Shown here: piece after piece, positions 1 through 12,700 of the stretch
Layout: every line of letters starts with the position of its first letter
How positions within the stretch are numbered: position 1 is the first letter of the stretch
Made by a program: the position numbers and the translations under genes
Notes under the pieces: model-generated
The model's database searches: none
What the model was told of the DNA's origin: nothing
Seen by the model: only the letters and a program-made list of their open reading frames with translations
Assembly (NCBI GenBank): GCA_034509425.1
Contig: JAVTVJ010000837.1
Coordinates: 310,001 to 374,000 of the forward strand
Direction of reading: 5' to 3'
DNA: 64,000 nucleotides
Source: Eopsaltria australis
Taxonomy: Eukaryota; Chordata; Aves; Passeriformes; Petroicidae

Positions 1-55
1 GAGGTTTGTTGTAGGTTTCCAGGAAATTGGAGGAAAAAAATTCCCATCTAGCCTC

Positions 56-800
56 AGGTGAAGATGCATATCTGTCCAGGGTTGCCTGGATGACCAGTTG
101 AATATTCTGGAGTATTTCCCCTGATAAGCTCTGGGTGAGAACATATTGAAGCTGAAGCTGTAGTGGAGCTTTGGGCTGCACTCCCAACCCATGTGGGACT
201 CCTTAAGGCCACTACAGCACTAGTGCCCAGGGCTCCGGGAGAGTGAAGTGCAGGTGCTGCAGCCCCTGCTGCCACTCTGACTCCTTTGGAACCACTGGCA
301 GCAGAACACAGGGATATTCCTCTTGAGCTCGTGGCTTGTGGAAGAGCTACTCTTTCTGCTCTTCCAGGAGGGTTTTCTCTGAGTCCCAGAGCTTGGCCAC
401 ATGGTCCACATGAACCCGGAGATACTCTTTCATCTGGCTCAGGGAGGCCTTCATGATTTTCAGCTGCTCCTTCAGCACCCACTCCCAGTCTTTGGCCTCA
501 TCATGCTCCCACCACCGCTGTTCGTCTACCTACAGCCACCACTTTTCTACTGCCAAAACTTCAGTCTTGCACCGGTTCCACTCCAGGTCCATCTGAAATT
601 CCGGCGGCTCCAACTCCGTGGAGCCCACCCAGAGACGGAGGTCATTCCCCTGGCATTCCTGCCCCTGCTCCTCCCTCTGGAGCCCCTCCAGCCACTGCCG
701 CAGTTCCTGGTTCCTGGCCTCCCCCTCCGGCCTCTCCCTCTCTGGGTCCCAGAGCCACTCTCAAACCTACCAGAGCAACCCCCACAAAATCCCAATTTGG
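56..800 (-). pseudogene. Decayed coiled-coil-like coding sequence, unrecognised
   Basis: Read on the minus strand in a single frame from about 755 down, this gives a long Glu/Gln/Leu/Trp-rich stretch with heptad-like spacing. It contains segments such as KEQLKIMKASLSQMKEYL (near 415-470) and LWDSEKTLLEEQK (near 355-395). In-frame stops interrupt it near 528 and 345 and more follow towards position 200, so it cannot be translated whole. The region is GC-richer than the AT-rich DNA to its right. No splice signals are needed to read the open part, so it could be a processed copy or one long exon of a coiled-coil protein. I do not recognise the family. Other frames are also partly open because the sequence is GC-rich, so the coding interpretation is an inference from composition and heptad pattern. 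Confidence 0.35.
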
Positions 801-899
801 CTCTGCAGGTCCCAGGGGGCTCATTGGAGGGTACCAGGATTAGAAGGAGAAGAATTAGAGCAGCTGTTCATACAGATGTTTTATAAATTTTAGTAGCTG

Positions 900-2500
900 G
901 CCACTTTTTTAATATCGGACTCGGCAGCCTTATTCCTCTGTCAGATAAACTGCTGGCAGCTCTTTATGCTGAAACAACCCCAAATCTGCCCAAACACAAA
1001 CATCTTGACTTGCAAAATGTGCAGAAACCGTCTACTTGGAAACTGAATATAAGGGAGGGAGTCTCTGCACTGTATTTGCAAGAAACTGTTCTAAGAAGAA
1101 AACCCGTGCTGTTATGTAGGTGCTAGGTACTGCCTGCAAGTAATTCACCTCCTTGCAGGCAAATATTCATCCAGTTGAATACATGACTTTGTGTGTACAT
1201 CAAAAATTTCTCTGATTAAGCTTTGTTTCCACATGAATATTTTTTCCACTGCAGAAATGTCAAATATGCCTTTGTAACTATATAGGCTGGACTGTGATCT
1301 GACAAATGCTCATTAGGCTTATAGAAATAAGTACCCACCATTACAGGATGTGACTTTAATTATCCAGCTCCTGTCACAACACCGAATTACTACAATCTAC
1401 CTACACATACTGTTGAGATTTACTGCCCAACGCCTTTGGGATGAACTGTGCACTAGTGACAAAATCACTGCAGCAAGAAAACCTGTGTTGACTGCTGGAA
1501 TGCATCCGAAGCAATGGACACAGAACCCTAATCACTGTTCACCACGGTAAAGAAGGGATACATAGCACAGAAATGATCTTGGAAAGAGTGATCAAAAATA
1601 GAGAACATCACTAGCAGGACATTTGGTTTGGGTGGTCATCAACTGCAACAGGAATTCTAGACACAATGTTGCACTTTATTGTAATTGTTCTGATTTATGT
1701 TGTATTATTCTTGTTGTTGAATGTAGTACTATATATTAGAGTGTGTATACTAGCTAGACATGTAATTCTGTGGCACAGACCTTCTTACTTATAATACTGT
1801 TTTACCATGTTCAGAGCAATCTTTAAAAAGCATTATTATGTACCCTGATCAAGAATGCCCATCAATTTAGAATTTGAGCACGATACATCTTTGTTTTTAA
1901 GCAGAGAGGCAAGAGGTGATCAGATCACCAATCTGTCAGTTCTCCAGAACTGCTGCTGTCTCATGAACTCCAATTTTTTAACGAACAACCTTGGAAACAT
2001 ATTTTTCTTGCTCGACAAATAACCCAAGTGGGGCAACATTTTTTATTATTGATATTTTGAAGAAAGTCACTGACCTGAATTGAGGTCAGGGTGGAAAATT
2101 ACTATGACTAAAGCCCACTTTTTTACGACATTGTAAACAGTGGTCCAAAGTGAGACCCCCTGAGCTCACTCAGACAAGAGGGGACTGCCACCAGGACAAC
2201 CCTCTGAGTGGCATCTCAGAGCCAGAGAACACTCAAGCATGTCAAATTTGGAGGACAATTTCCAAACAACAATGATGATTTCTGAGCTCATATTCCCTCT
2301 CCTCAAGGCTCAACCTTGAGCCCACTGAAAAGATGCAAGGACATCCAAAGTGACTACTTCACTGGATTCAAAGGGATTTTTTCACAGGTATACTTTGAAC
2401 AGACTCCTTATGCTTGTATGTATGCAAGTGTGAGAATGCTGGAGCAAATACACAAGGAATGTTGTTCTACTTTCTTAGGTATTTTAGATTTGTAAGTTAG
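900..2500. other. No gene seen; AT-rich spacer
   Basis: I see no coding exon with splice signals, no RNA gene and no recognisable repeat here. The sequence is AT-rich and short open frames do not resemble known proteins. Confidence 0.6.
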
Positions 2501-2968
2501 GCCTGTAAATAAGTTACTACTTTGTTATAGTAAATTCTGTATTAATCCATTGCTAAGTAGTTTAAGTTAAATTATCTATTAAGTGCCATTAAGTGTTAAG
2601 GACTGTTAAAGTTAAGTGCTGTTAAGTTTCATTTCTGTTAAGTTTAAGTGTCAATAAGTTTAAGTGAAGTTTAGTTGAGTTTAAGTGTTGCTAAATTTAA
2701 GTGATGTTAGGTTTAAAGTCTATTGATTTTAAATTCTGTTAAGCTCTCTTAAGGTTAGGTTCTGTTAAATTTAAGTTCTGTTAAATATAAGTGTTAAGTT
2801 CAAGTGAAGTTAAGTTTAAATGATTGTAAGTATAAGTGATGTTAGGGTTAAGTGATGTTAAGGTTAAGTACTGTTAAATTTAAGTGTTGTTAAATTTAAG
2901 TGTTGTTAAGTTAAGTTTAAGTGATGTTAATTTTAAGCTTTGTTAAGTCTAAGTGATGTTAAGTGCGG
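2500..2968. repeat. AAGTTTAAGTG-type minisatellite, left part
   Basis: Degenerate tandem array built from words such as GTTAAG, TTTAAGTG and ATGTTAAG repeated dozens of times, with variants (AAATTTAAGTG, AAGGTTAAGT). The strand shown is strongly T/A/G-biased with almost no C. The unit is roughly 11-22 bp depending on how variants are grouped. Confidence 0.85.
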
Positions 2969-3342
2969 TGATTGAAGAGGATCAGAGACTTCACAAGATG
3001 GTGGTATTTCACCACCAGAGAAAATTATTACACAGTGAAAATTCTTTATACACTATCACATAAACAAGAAGTAACTCTACACCACAGTGTGCCCCAATCA
3101 CCAGTTCTGTTTCACAGTATTACCTTTTGTGGTAACAGGCAAACAATGCCTTTAAGATAACAATCAGTGATTCTCACCTCTGACAGGTCCAGCAGTTCAC
3201 AAACCCACAATGCTCTCCTACCACTTCCCTGGTGACCTGGATGTTTTTCGTGGGTCCCAGGGTTTCTTCTGGACCAAAGACAGGAGGTCACTCTTGCTTT
3301 CAAGGCCTGTTCCTCTGTCACCTACATTCTGTAACTCCACTG
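2969..3342. other. Non-repetitive segment interrupting the minisatellite
   Basis: About 370 bp of ordinary-complexity sequence begins with GCGGTGATTG and ends before CTGTTAAGTACTG, where the same minisatellite resumes. This looks like an insertion into the array, or an original unique segment that the array flanks. I found no clear target duplication and no coding signal. Confidence 0.5.
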
Positions 3343-3416
3343 TTAAGTACTGTTAAAGTTTAAGTGTTTTAAGTTTAAGTGCTATAAGGTTTAAGTGATG
3401 TTGAGGTTAAGTACTG
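3343..3416. repeat. AAGTTTAAGTG-type minisatellite, right part
   Basis: Same words as the array at 2,500-2,968 (TTAAGTACTGTTAAAG, TTTAAGTG, TGAGGTTAAGT), continuing after the 370-bp interruption. Confidence 0.75.
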
Positions 3417-3514
3417 CTGGGTGTTTGCCATAAACTGTAGGCCACAGTTTAACATGGGGATATACTCTGAACCTTGTGACCCAACACAAGGGTCTTGCAC
3501 ATTTCTTCTCAACC

Positions 3515-3960
3515 TTTCCCGCTACCTGCGGCGCCTCGCGCGTCCCTCGTGCGCTCTCCCTCCTCCCTCCGCGTGCCGCATCGCCTCTCGCCTGCCGTCC
3601 CTCCGGCCTCGCCTCGACCTCCCGCTCTCTTCCTCTGCGCTCTGCCTCTCCTCTCCTCTTCCTCTCTCTTCCTGCTCTCGGTCCTCTCGCTGGGCTCGCC
3701 TCGTCTCGGTGCCTCACTTCCTTCCTCTTCCTCTCCTCTCGGCATCTGCCTCCTCTCGCCTGCTGCTTGTCTCCTCTCTCTGCCTCTTCCTCTGCCTCTC
3801 CTGCTCGCTCTCATGCTCTCCTCTCCTGCTCTCTTCTCTCCTCTCTCCGCTCTGCCTCTCTCTCCTCTCCTCTCCTCTCCTTTCCTCTCCTCTCCTCTCC
3901 TCTCCTCTTTCTCTTCCCATTCCCTTCCACACCCCCTCCCAACCCTGCTCTCACCCACCT
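3515..3960. repeat. Pyrimidine-strand tract, CpG-rich at its left end
   Basis: Over about 440 bp the plus strand is almost entirely C and T, grading into (CTCTC)n/(CCTCT)n. The first 200 bp (3,520-3,720) contain many CpG dinucleotides (GCGGCGCCTCGCGCG and others), unusual for a simple repeat in this genome. All frames are open on both strands because there are few A residues, so the long open frames here are composition artefacts. Confidence 0.8.
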
Positions 3961-3964
3961 TCCC

Positions 3965-6795
3965 CTGCCCCTTGCTAGCCTTCACATAGGTATTTTAGAT
4001 TGATTTGGGATTTTTATTTGCTTTTTCTCTCTTCTTTAACCATACAGTAAGCAGTAGAGCAAAACTTTTTACTTTCTCTTTAATAATAAATCTGCTTTAG
4101 CAAATACTGTTGCTGGTGATTCTTTAAGTGATCTTAAAACACTCGTTCATGACAACCTGATAAGAGCTGGGGTGGAAGTGGCTTTGGGTGTCGCTCCTCA
4201 CTGGTATCCACGGCGGACTTTTGCAATCTAAGATAATTACTAGAAGCTGATGTGCTTGTAGGTGGCCTGAAGTAATCTAGACTCCACAGTTCTGTCATCA
4301 GTGGTGCATCCATGCCAAACCTCCCAACACCCACACTCATATGCATGTACACACACACACACACACATGCACACTCACTCAATCACTCTTAAGAACCTTT
4401 CATCTCATTTTGTCTCAGTGGCTGTCTCTTACTCTGGAAGAGCTCTGCAGATGTCCGGTGGCAATCATAGAATCATCTCTGAGTTTAGCATGTAGCAAAA
4501 TATGTGAAAAAATACTGTGAATATGTGAAAAATATGTGAAAAACAACTGGTTGTGGCACAAAACGTGTCATATGTGGGGCATGCAAACAGCTTCCCACCT
4601 GAAACTGATGAAATGCCCATTTCCCCCCATCCAAGAGTCTCATTTCCAGAAGAAATCTGAACAAGATGCAGTCATATTTGGCCTAGTGCAGTGAAGTCTC
4701 AGGGGTGACTGAAACACAATGGATATTACGTGCCAAGCTGAACTTGGGCTGTGTATCTCAACAAATTGCTGACACAGCATTACTAATGGCTTTTCACTAT
4801 TTATTGTAGGTCTCTAAATGGAAGACATATTATTCTAAGACTTGGAGAATACTGTTATAATTTTAAGTAGCTTGCTCCAAAAGCACTAAAGTAGTTTTCT
4901 TAGCTGGTGCAGGCTGTCAGAATAGTGCAGATACTAGTTAATGTTCATTGCTCCTGTTCACCAACCACACAAGCAAAGGACACAGGTTTTCCTGTAGGAG
5001 AAGGAAGGCACAAGGTTCCAGAAGGAAGGTCCTAATATGATATTGAGTCAAGTCAATATCATATTATCTAGTGGAGTTTTTTTCCACTCTGAGCAGCAGT
5101 AACTGGCTATGACATTTTGTCACGTTAGCTTTTCATTTACGTAAAAGGGACCAGCTGTCGGTTTATTTCTCTGAAGGAGCCCATAATGGAATTGCTGAAA
5201 TATTTAAGGCATAAATGCACAAAATGCTATTTCAAGCCTTAATATTGATGCATGTCTGCCACTGAAAATTCCAAGATGTTTCCCAAATGAAAAGTGGGAT
5301 GAGGATTTGTCAGGCTTGTGAAAATGATTTTTGGAACAGCTCAGCTCCATTTTGTTTAGATTTCTGCTCCAGTGACAGATATTGAAGGGATCCTTATGTT
5401 TAATAGTAATGCTGGCTCTCGTCCATTTCTTGCTAGCCATGAAATTCACGGCATCTCAGCTGTAAATTCCATGACTACTATAAGCTGCAAGTATTTCTCA
5501 GAGTTACTAATCACTTAAATACCATGCTGCTCTTCCCTGTGCTTTTCACATTAAAACAGGAGTACAGTAAGCTGGAAATAAACAAACCAGTCTCCTGTTA
5601 TTAAAAAGACTGTGCAGCAACTAAGAATGTTAAATCAGTGAGAAACCTCATTTCTCAAAATGCAATATGTGCAACTCATGCCTGTGATAGAGCCATTTAT
5701 TGTTCAAACTCCCTTTCATTGAGGGAAAATCGCATTATACGGCAATCTGTGTGCCATCGGAATATAGTGCTGTGAGTAATGGCATGTGTATTGCTATGTG
5801 CATTGTACCACCAGGGTTTTGGGTTACTCTGTACTATCTACCCCCTCCTGAAGAAAAAAAACCCCTTGATAAAATATGCCAGTGGGCCAGATTGAATTGT
5901 GTTCTGCATGTGACCCCCAAAGGAAAGAAGGTCATGGGGTCGTTCAAGCCTCATTTCTGCACCTTTTAATGAGATTCTGAAAGGGCTGGGGAGGGGGGAA
6001 AGACCATTTGTCACTTTGGAAACAAAGGAAGAGGCAGCAGAAACAGAATCTGAATGCAAATGAGACATTTTCCCACTCGGGACAAGCTGATTTCCATATT
6101 AACAATTTTTTCTGTATTTGTCCAAATACATTTCCTTTGTTATTTGGTATTCAGAAGCCAAATTATGATAATAATTCAAATTTACATGTTTTCTAAGGAA
6201 ATAGTGAGGATGAACCTACATGGCTTAATTATGTTGCATTGCATTTTGACAATCATATCTTTAAACAAAACTGAAATCTGTCAGACCTGATGACCTGTGC
6301 TCAGTGTGTGCTTTGTCTCTTACTTTGTCATCACACAGTGAAGAAAGGCAGATGAGGTGAAAAGAAAATATAAAAGTATTTATTAAAATCCTTTTTATGT
6401 CACTGAAGTTAGGCACAGTACTATTCTGGGATGTAGATAATACACATTATTCACATAAAGAACTTAAAGAATGAGGAAATTTAAGCATATAGATACAGTT
6501 TCAGATCCTTTTAAAAGTGCAGCTTTCTGAACTGCTCTGAGGAATTTCTGAACGTTGCTGGTGGTGTCTGGTCTCTCCTTGGCTGATTCTGCAGGAATCT
6601 GGGGAAAAGAGGACTAAAGGGGGGGGGGGGGGGATGTTATCCCCCACTTTGATTTATGTGCATAAATACCTGATAAGGGGGAGTAAAGAAGTTGCTGTCA
6701 GAGTTTGTGGTGAAGAGTAAGAGTCAACAAGCACAAAATAAAATACAAGAAAATCCATTTAAATAGAGGGAGAAACGTGTTTTATTAGGAAAGTG
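3965..6795. other. No gene seen; includes (AC)n microsatellite at 4,349-4,367 and a 15-G run at 6,619-6,633
   Basis: AT-rich spacer. Two simple tracts stand out: an alternating AC run and an uninterrupted G15 run that could form a quadruplex. I found no exon or RNA gene. Confidence 0.6.
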
Positions 6796-6796
6796 G

Positions 6797-6970
6797 TTAA
6801 ACACTAGAACGGTGTGGGGAGTTTGTGGAGTCTCCATACTTGGAGGCATTCAAGCGATGACTGGATGTGGTCCTGGGTAATCTGCTTTAGCTGGCCAGTA
6901 TCTGCACAGGACTTTGGACTCGATGATCTCCAGAGGTGCCTTCCAGTAACTGCAATTTTGTGTGATTCTG
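6797..6970 (+). mobile_element. CR1 LINE, 3' end fragment
   Basis: Matches the pattern of avian CR1 3' ends: a 'gtggagtctccatacttggaggcattcaa' region, then 'ggactcgatgatctccagaggtgccttcca' and a terminal TGTGATTCTG tail. It is 5'-truncated, as usual for CR1. Confidence 0.85.
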
Positions 6971-6979
6971 GGTTCAATT

Positions 6980-9650
6980 CAAGCAACCCTTTTGGAGTCA
7001 TGTCTTGATCCCAATCTTCCGGCAAGGAAGTCCTTGCCAGTCAAAGGCATGGTTTTTCCATCATTTATCCAGTTCCTGCTTGGTGCAGTGCTCTCCAAGT
7101 GCTGAGCAAGCCTCAGCCATGACAGCCACCTGAACAGGACCCGTGGTTGTCTGATGTACTGGGTCCTACATAGTGTATGCTGATTTATCCGTCCCTGGTT
7201 AAAATCTGTTTTCTTTTTATCTCAGTTTTAAGTCTTGCCTTTGCCCTAAAAAACAGGGGCTGGAGGGATCAGACATCATCAGAGCATACACCGCATTCAG
7301 CAGTGAGACTCAGACCTCTCCTGCCCTCAGAAATGAGAGGTGGAGTTAGCAGCAATAAGATTAATGTTTGCCACTTCGTTTACATCTTCCCTGCTGTTAC
7401 TTCTTCTCAATCCCCTCAATACAGAGGTTGTGTAGTCCTTCACAACCCTCCCCCTCTCCCCTGGCGCCTTCATCACTTACTGTTGTCAGATTTTTCCGGT
7501 CATAAATGATAAGGAGTCATAGAACTATATGAACAGACAGATTGTCTTCTCAGTCATTCAAATATTGACATTGTTTTCATTCCCCTTCAGCTTCTAGATC
7601 TGTGGATTTGTCCTTATCCTTAGCAATTAAAGCATCTTTCCTGAGGCAAACAAAAGGAAAATAAGACAATAATAAAATGAGAGTGCTTGCATCTGCCTGA
7701 TGTTATCTTGAAACCAGATGATGATGGATACATTAAACAATAAAAGACCTTCATTGAAATACAGACTTGGAGGGAAGGAGGCATTTCAAAGGAGAAAACA
7801 CAATCTCTCTGCTCACTGTGGTTTCATAATAATTATAGCAAAATTAATTACTCACCCTTCACAGGAGTTGAGCAATTAGACCACTTAGATCTTCCAAGTC
7901 CTGTATGTTTACTTATTGCTAAATTAATTAAATACAGATGGTTTATGACTTTGTTGCCTTAGTGCGGTCACGTTAAAAAAAATCCTACTGGCACACATGA
8001 AACACCTGTAAATTTTGGATGTGACTGTTGTGGTGTTCACCACTATCACTATCCAAGCTCTCCTTTTTCTCTCTGGATGACACACTTCGGGCTATCACTG
8101 GGGGAAAATGTCGTCTGTCTTCCTTTTATTCAGTGCTATAAATACTTTCAAAGCACCAGTGTGGCAAAGCAGCCTGAGATAACTCCAGTACTGCAACAAT
8201 TTCTGGCACTCTCTGTCTGGGGCTAAATTGTGACATTATGAGAAATACTGCAGGGATTACACGAGTGTGGCAGCACCAGAAGAGATGAGACTTGATTGTG
8301 CTAGATGCAGAGCACCATTGCACAAGGAGATTCTGGTATGAATAAACCCGGAGCTGAAGCTGCCAAGTTTTCCAGGTGGTATTGGCAGCTTAATCTGTAA
8401 TGAGTTAGACAAGACACTGAGAAGGCATGATAGACAGCAGCAGGCATCAAAATCTCAGAGGTAAACTGTAGTCTGCTTGGTTTTCAGAGAAGGGTGACAC
8501 CCACAGACGTTAAAAAGGAAAACAGCTACTGCAAACATGAATGAGTTGTAAGGCTCATTAATACCCTCCTTTTCCCACACCGCAAAATTACCTCTGCAAT
8601 TGAAATTCTGCAAAACTATCTATAAAAAGCCAAGGATGCTGATCAAAGTTCACCTTTCAGGGTCAATTTTCCTTTTCATTAGGAACAACTATACCTCCTG
8701 TGTTTCATCTCCTGCCTGCGTATTTACAAACTATCTTTTATAAAATTAATAGGAAATTGCAGTTGTCCAACATTTCAAGAGATGTTGTCTCTACCATTCT
8801 GAGAAGAATGTTTAATAGATTTCTCTCAGAAGCAATTGATCAGGAGGGAATTTGTGCTGAGGCAGCATCTCTATTTCATAAAAATGGAGCAAGCCCTTCT
8901 GGGTCTCTTAAAAGCAAGTATGCTCAGCCAGGCTTTAATTACCTGTGATAAGCTCTTTAGTGAACTGCAAGGTTTTTTAAATCTCTATCTGAGGGACTCA
9001 GAAGATTATGTTCTTTGCTAATAACAGGTATTAGTGCATGGTTAGGGGAGAGCAGTACTTTTCTATTTTCAATTTTCAGACTATTGCCATAATTACAAAA
9101 GCCCAGGCACACTGTAATAGACATGCACAGTGCTCTCAAGAAAGCAGAGAAAATGAAGAAGTGAAATCTGCCCTTCTGCCTTGCCCTGTTATGGCAGAGA
9201 GCCACATAGCATGATATTTGCTAGAGAGTTTTCAACTCTCAGGTATTCCAGTCCATACAGACAGGTACTCACATCTGTGTGGCTGATGTCAGTGGATTTT
9301 TAAGTGCATTAGTGCCTAATTTTTTATCAATGTGCAAGTATTTCACATGCAGTAAAGCTGTAAAAGGTGAATGTGAGGCCCTCAAAAGCTAAGAAGTATC
9401 TGGCTTAGGGTTGCCCCGTTAGCAACAGCAGTTCAGCTCTGATAACCAAGGGTCATGATGGTCAGAATCAGGTAAAGCAGAAAGGACTGGGCCTCAGACA
9501 CTTTCCCTTCCTCACCTGCCCCTGTAACCCTGCCATCCTCTGACAAGGGTATTGTGTAAGTGCAGGAATGGAGCATCCATCCCAGGTGGTGTTTTGGTAG
9601 AATCACCACATGGAATCTATCCTCTCAAGCCAATATATTTTTTATATAGA
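6980..9650. other. No gene seen; AT-rich spacer
   Basis: Scattered short open frames on both strands, none with protein-like composition plus splice signals. No RNA gene or clear repeat was recognised. Confidence 0.55.
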
Positions 9651-9652
9651 AC

Positions 9653-9786
9653 TATAGAGTCACAGAATCATTTAGGTTGGGAAAGACCCTTAAGGTCATC
9701 AAGTCCAACTGTTAACCCAGCACTCCCAAGTCTGCCATTAAACCATGTCCCTAAATGTTACAACCACACGTCTTTTAAAGACCTCT
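9653..9786 (-). mobile_element. CR1 LINE, 3' end fragment (antisense)
   Basis: The plus strand shows the complement of a CR1 tail: 'cacagaatcatttaggttgg' followed by 'ggtcatcaagtccaactgtt' and the 'ccctaaatgttacaa' region. The element therefore lies on the minus strand and is 5'-truncated. Confidence 0.88.
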
Positions 9787-9789
9787 AGA

Positions 9790-12700
9790 TTTTTTGACTC
9801 AACTGTCTAAAGCCTTGGTTGGTCTTCATGACACTGTCAGAATTCCTTAAATCTCTTCAAAATTTACTGTCACCCCTGGACTCCAAAGGCAGCCCTTCAA
9901 TGACTGATTTGTTTGCCTCTTGAATAAGGTACTACTCTTCTGTCAGATGTCACAAGCTTTTCATCCCTTTGTGTTTTTACCATCCATCTTTCTCCTGTCT
10001 GTTGTCTAGATTTCTAGATTTTTCTATTGGTAGGTTTATATTCACATAAAGAGATGTATCTAATTCTGCTCTCTGAGGACAGAAAAGCCACTAGCCCTTG
10101 TCTGTGTGTCTCATGCATCAATACCTGAGTGGATATAGACTTTCAGATACCAAATACTTCAAAGCCTATAATCTTCTACTGGCAATAAAGCACATCTTTA
10201 ATATCTGTTTCATGTTTCATATCCAGACTTCTGGAATTCTTTTTGTGATTATTAGGGCTTAATTTTCCAACTAGTTAGGACTCTAATTTACTTACACAAT
10301 TTTACCTAGAGTTTAATTTTCTTCCTCCATACTAGTAAAAAATCAGAAAATAATGGTATTTATAAAATACCTTACATTAGGCTATCTTCTTTGGGTGTCC
10401 ATCTAAGAGTGGGCAAGGGTTTGTTCAGAAGAAACCCTTTTTTTGTCACTTAATATGTTGGCATTTCAGTTTGCTAAAGGCACACAGCACAATTTAAATC
10501 CTTCAGTGCCATTAAGCCCCTGAGAATACTGCCAAAAGGCATAATTTTTCTCCAAAAGGCATTCAAGAGTGATGGTTTCTGGGGAAGAAATCATTAAACA
10601 ATGAATCACAATGGGTATTTGTTTATTGCTTCAATTTCTCTAGTTCCCTTCCAGCTTTGTCCAGCATAAATTTCTCCAGAGGCTGCCACACGATGTTATT
10701 GTAAATACACATTTAGTGACACTGACTCTGTCTGCAGGAGCAGCTAAGGTGGATCAACAATAGTCATGCAAAAAAGAGCAACAATTATGAATTCATTATC
10801 CTTCTACAGTCACGTACCCAGTGAATTTGCTGTCATAATGCACAACAAAAATTCATGTTACTTCAGCTTTCTGGATCACCCAGGAAGAAATGGACACTTT
10901 TCTTATTTAAAAAAAAAAAAAAAATCACAGATAGGTGACTATTTATTGCTTTCAGCAAAAGCTTGAATTCATTGAAAGTTTTGCAGGACATTTCTCACCT
11001 TTTGGAAACTAAAATCTATCTATCTTTTCCATATACTGATATATGAGAAATTACCATGCCCTTAAGAGAAGTTTAAGCAATATCTGTCCTGAGCATATTT
11101 ACTTGTTTTCTGCCAACAGTTGCAGACAGACACCTCAAAACACTTAAAAAAGAAAGAATATAATTTTTTTATACTTTTTATGCATTATTTTATCTCTCCT
11201 GTGAGAGCTTTAAGACCTTGGAACCAAAAACTACTTGAGTAAATGCAACCATCCATTTGCTAAGATGGGATGCTGTTTGATTTTGTACTCACGTGCTGTC
11301 TTACATTAGAACTTTTTGTTCAGAAGTAGGGGATGTATCAAATTACTACTAATATTGAATTAAAAATATTCACTCCAAGGCCTAAATACCGGACAAAAGA
11401 CAACCAGAAAATATATCTCTATAGCTGCCCAGAATAAGACTCAGAAAAATTTAAAGAGAATGAGTATTTTGTTTAGGTTTTCCTGAAGTATTTTTTAAAG
11501 CACCATATGAAAATCGTCTGTAACAAGCAATTTCAGAGGCAGCTTCTGAAGTATTCCAGCTGACATAAGTAAAACAAGCACAGAATTTATCCAGTGGACA
11601 CTCAAGTATTGAAGGGACATGCCAGCTTTAAATACATTCAGAGCACTCTGGTGGTTATTTTCATTCAGGCTTTAAAAGCCAGACTGCATAACCTGTAGGT
11701 TTCCCTGGTAGGTGACAGTGGATTCCAAGGAGGAAATTGTTTTCAGAACACCAGAGCTGGTGGTTTCAGAAAAAGAGCTGCATTCAGAGTAAAAGATAAA
11801 ATTTTTATATTAGAGAATGTTTTCTCAAAGAAGAAGCTACAGGTACCAAGCTTCCACAGGAATCACAGCTGACTATCCACAACCTGACTGTGCCAAAAGT
11901 GTGCTTTCCAAACTCAGAAACTGCAGGGTAGGAGGCAGCACAGAATGTGACTTCAGGCCCTGGTGCTTGCTAATATCACCCATCATCTGTGTCCTCAGCA
12001 GCCTTGAGCTGTGAGACATCTCTTGGTATGAGCAGCGTATCTGGGCACAGTTCTGGGTTCACCTGGCAGTCAGAGAACAAAGAATAAAATACACATGTAT
12101 AATGTTCATCTATATACTCATATGTATATCATTTCTCCTGAAGGAGGATGTTTCTCACCTTTACACCAGTTTTGGAAAGACACTAAACTTTGAACCCATA
12201 AAGCAAAACAAACCCCACAGCATGGTATAAATTATTTTCTCTGTTTTTACATGAGGATGATAAGTTGTATGACCACACTTAATATAGTGTGATGTTAAGT
12301 TGGTCAATATCCTTATCTCTAAAAATAAATGCAGGGCTCAAGGTAGAAGTGCTCACTGGGGGGTTAACTTTGTTAACCTGCCTGCCAAGTGCTCATCCAG
12401 CCACTCTCTGATTCCTCCTCCTTAATAGGACAGGAGGAGAAAATAAGATGAAATAGCTCAAGGAAATCACTTATTAATTGTCATCAAAGGCAAAACAAAT
12501 TTAAATTTATTGCCAAGAAAAATAGATTTTGATGGTGAGAAATTTAATCTATTTAAATAGTGCATTTAATCTATTAGATTCTTCAGAAAAAATATCCCTC
12601 TTTTTGGTGACTACTCTGTGTTGGAAGAATAGAAATAGAAATAGAAATAGAAATAGAAATAGAAATAGAAATAGAAATAGAAATAGAAATAGAATAATGT

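Noticed and set aside
3421..4003. Several overlapping 100-185 codon frames on both strands
   Set aside because: They arise from a C/T-only tract that lacks stop codons in most frames; the products are pure Ser/Leu/Pro/Arg or Arg/Glu low complexity.
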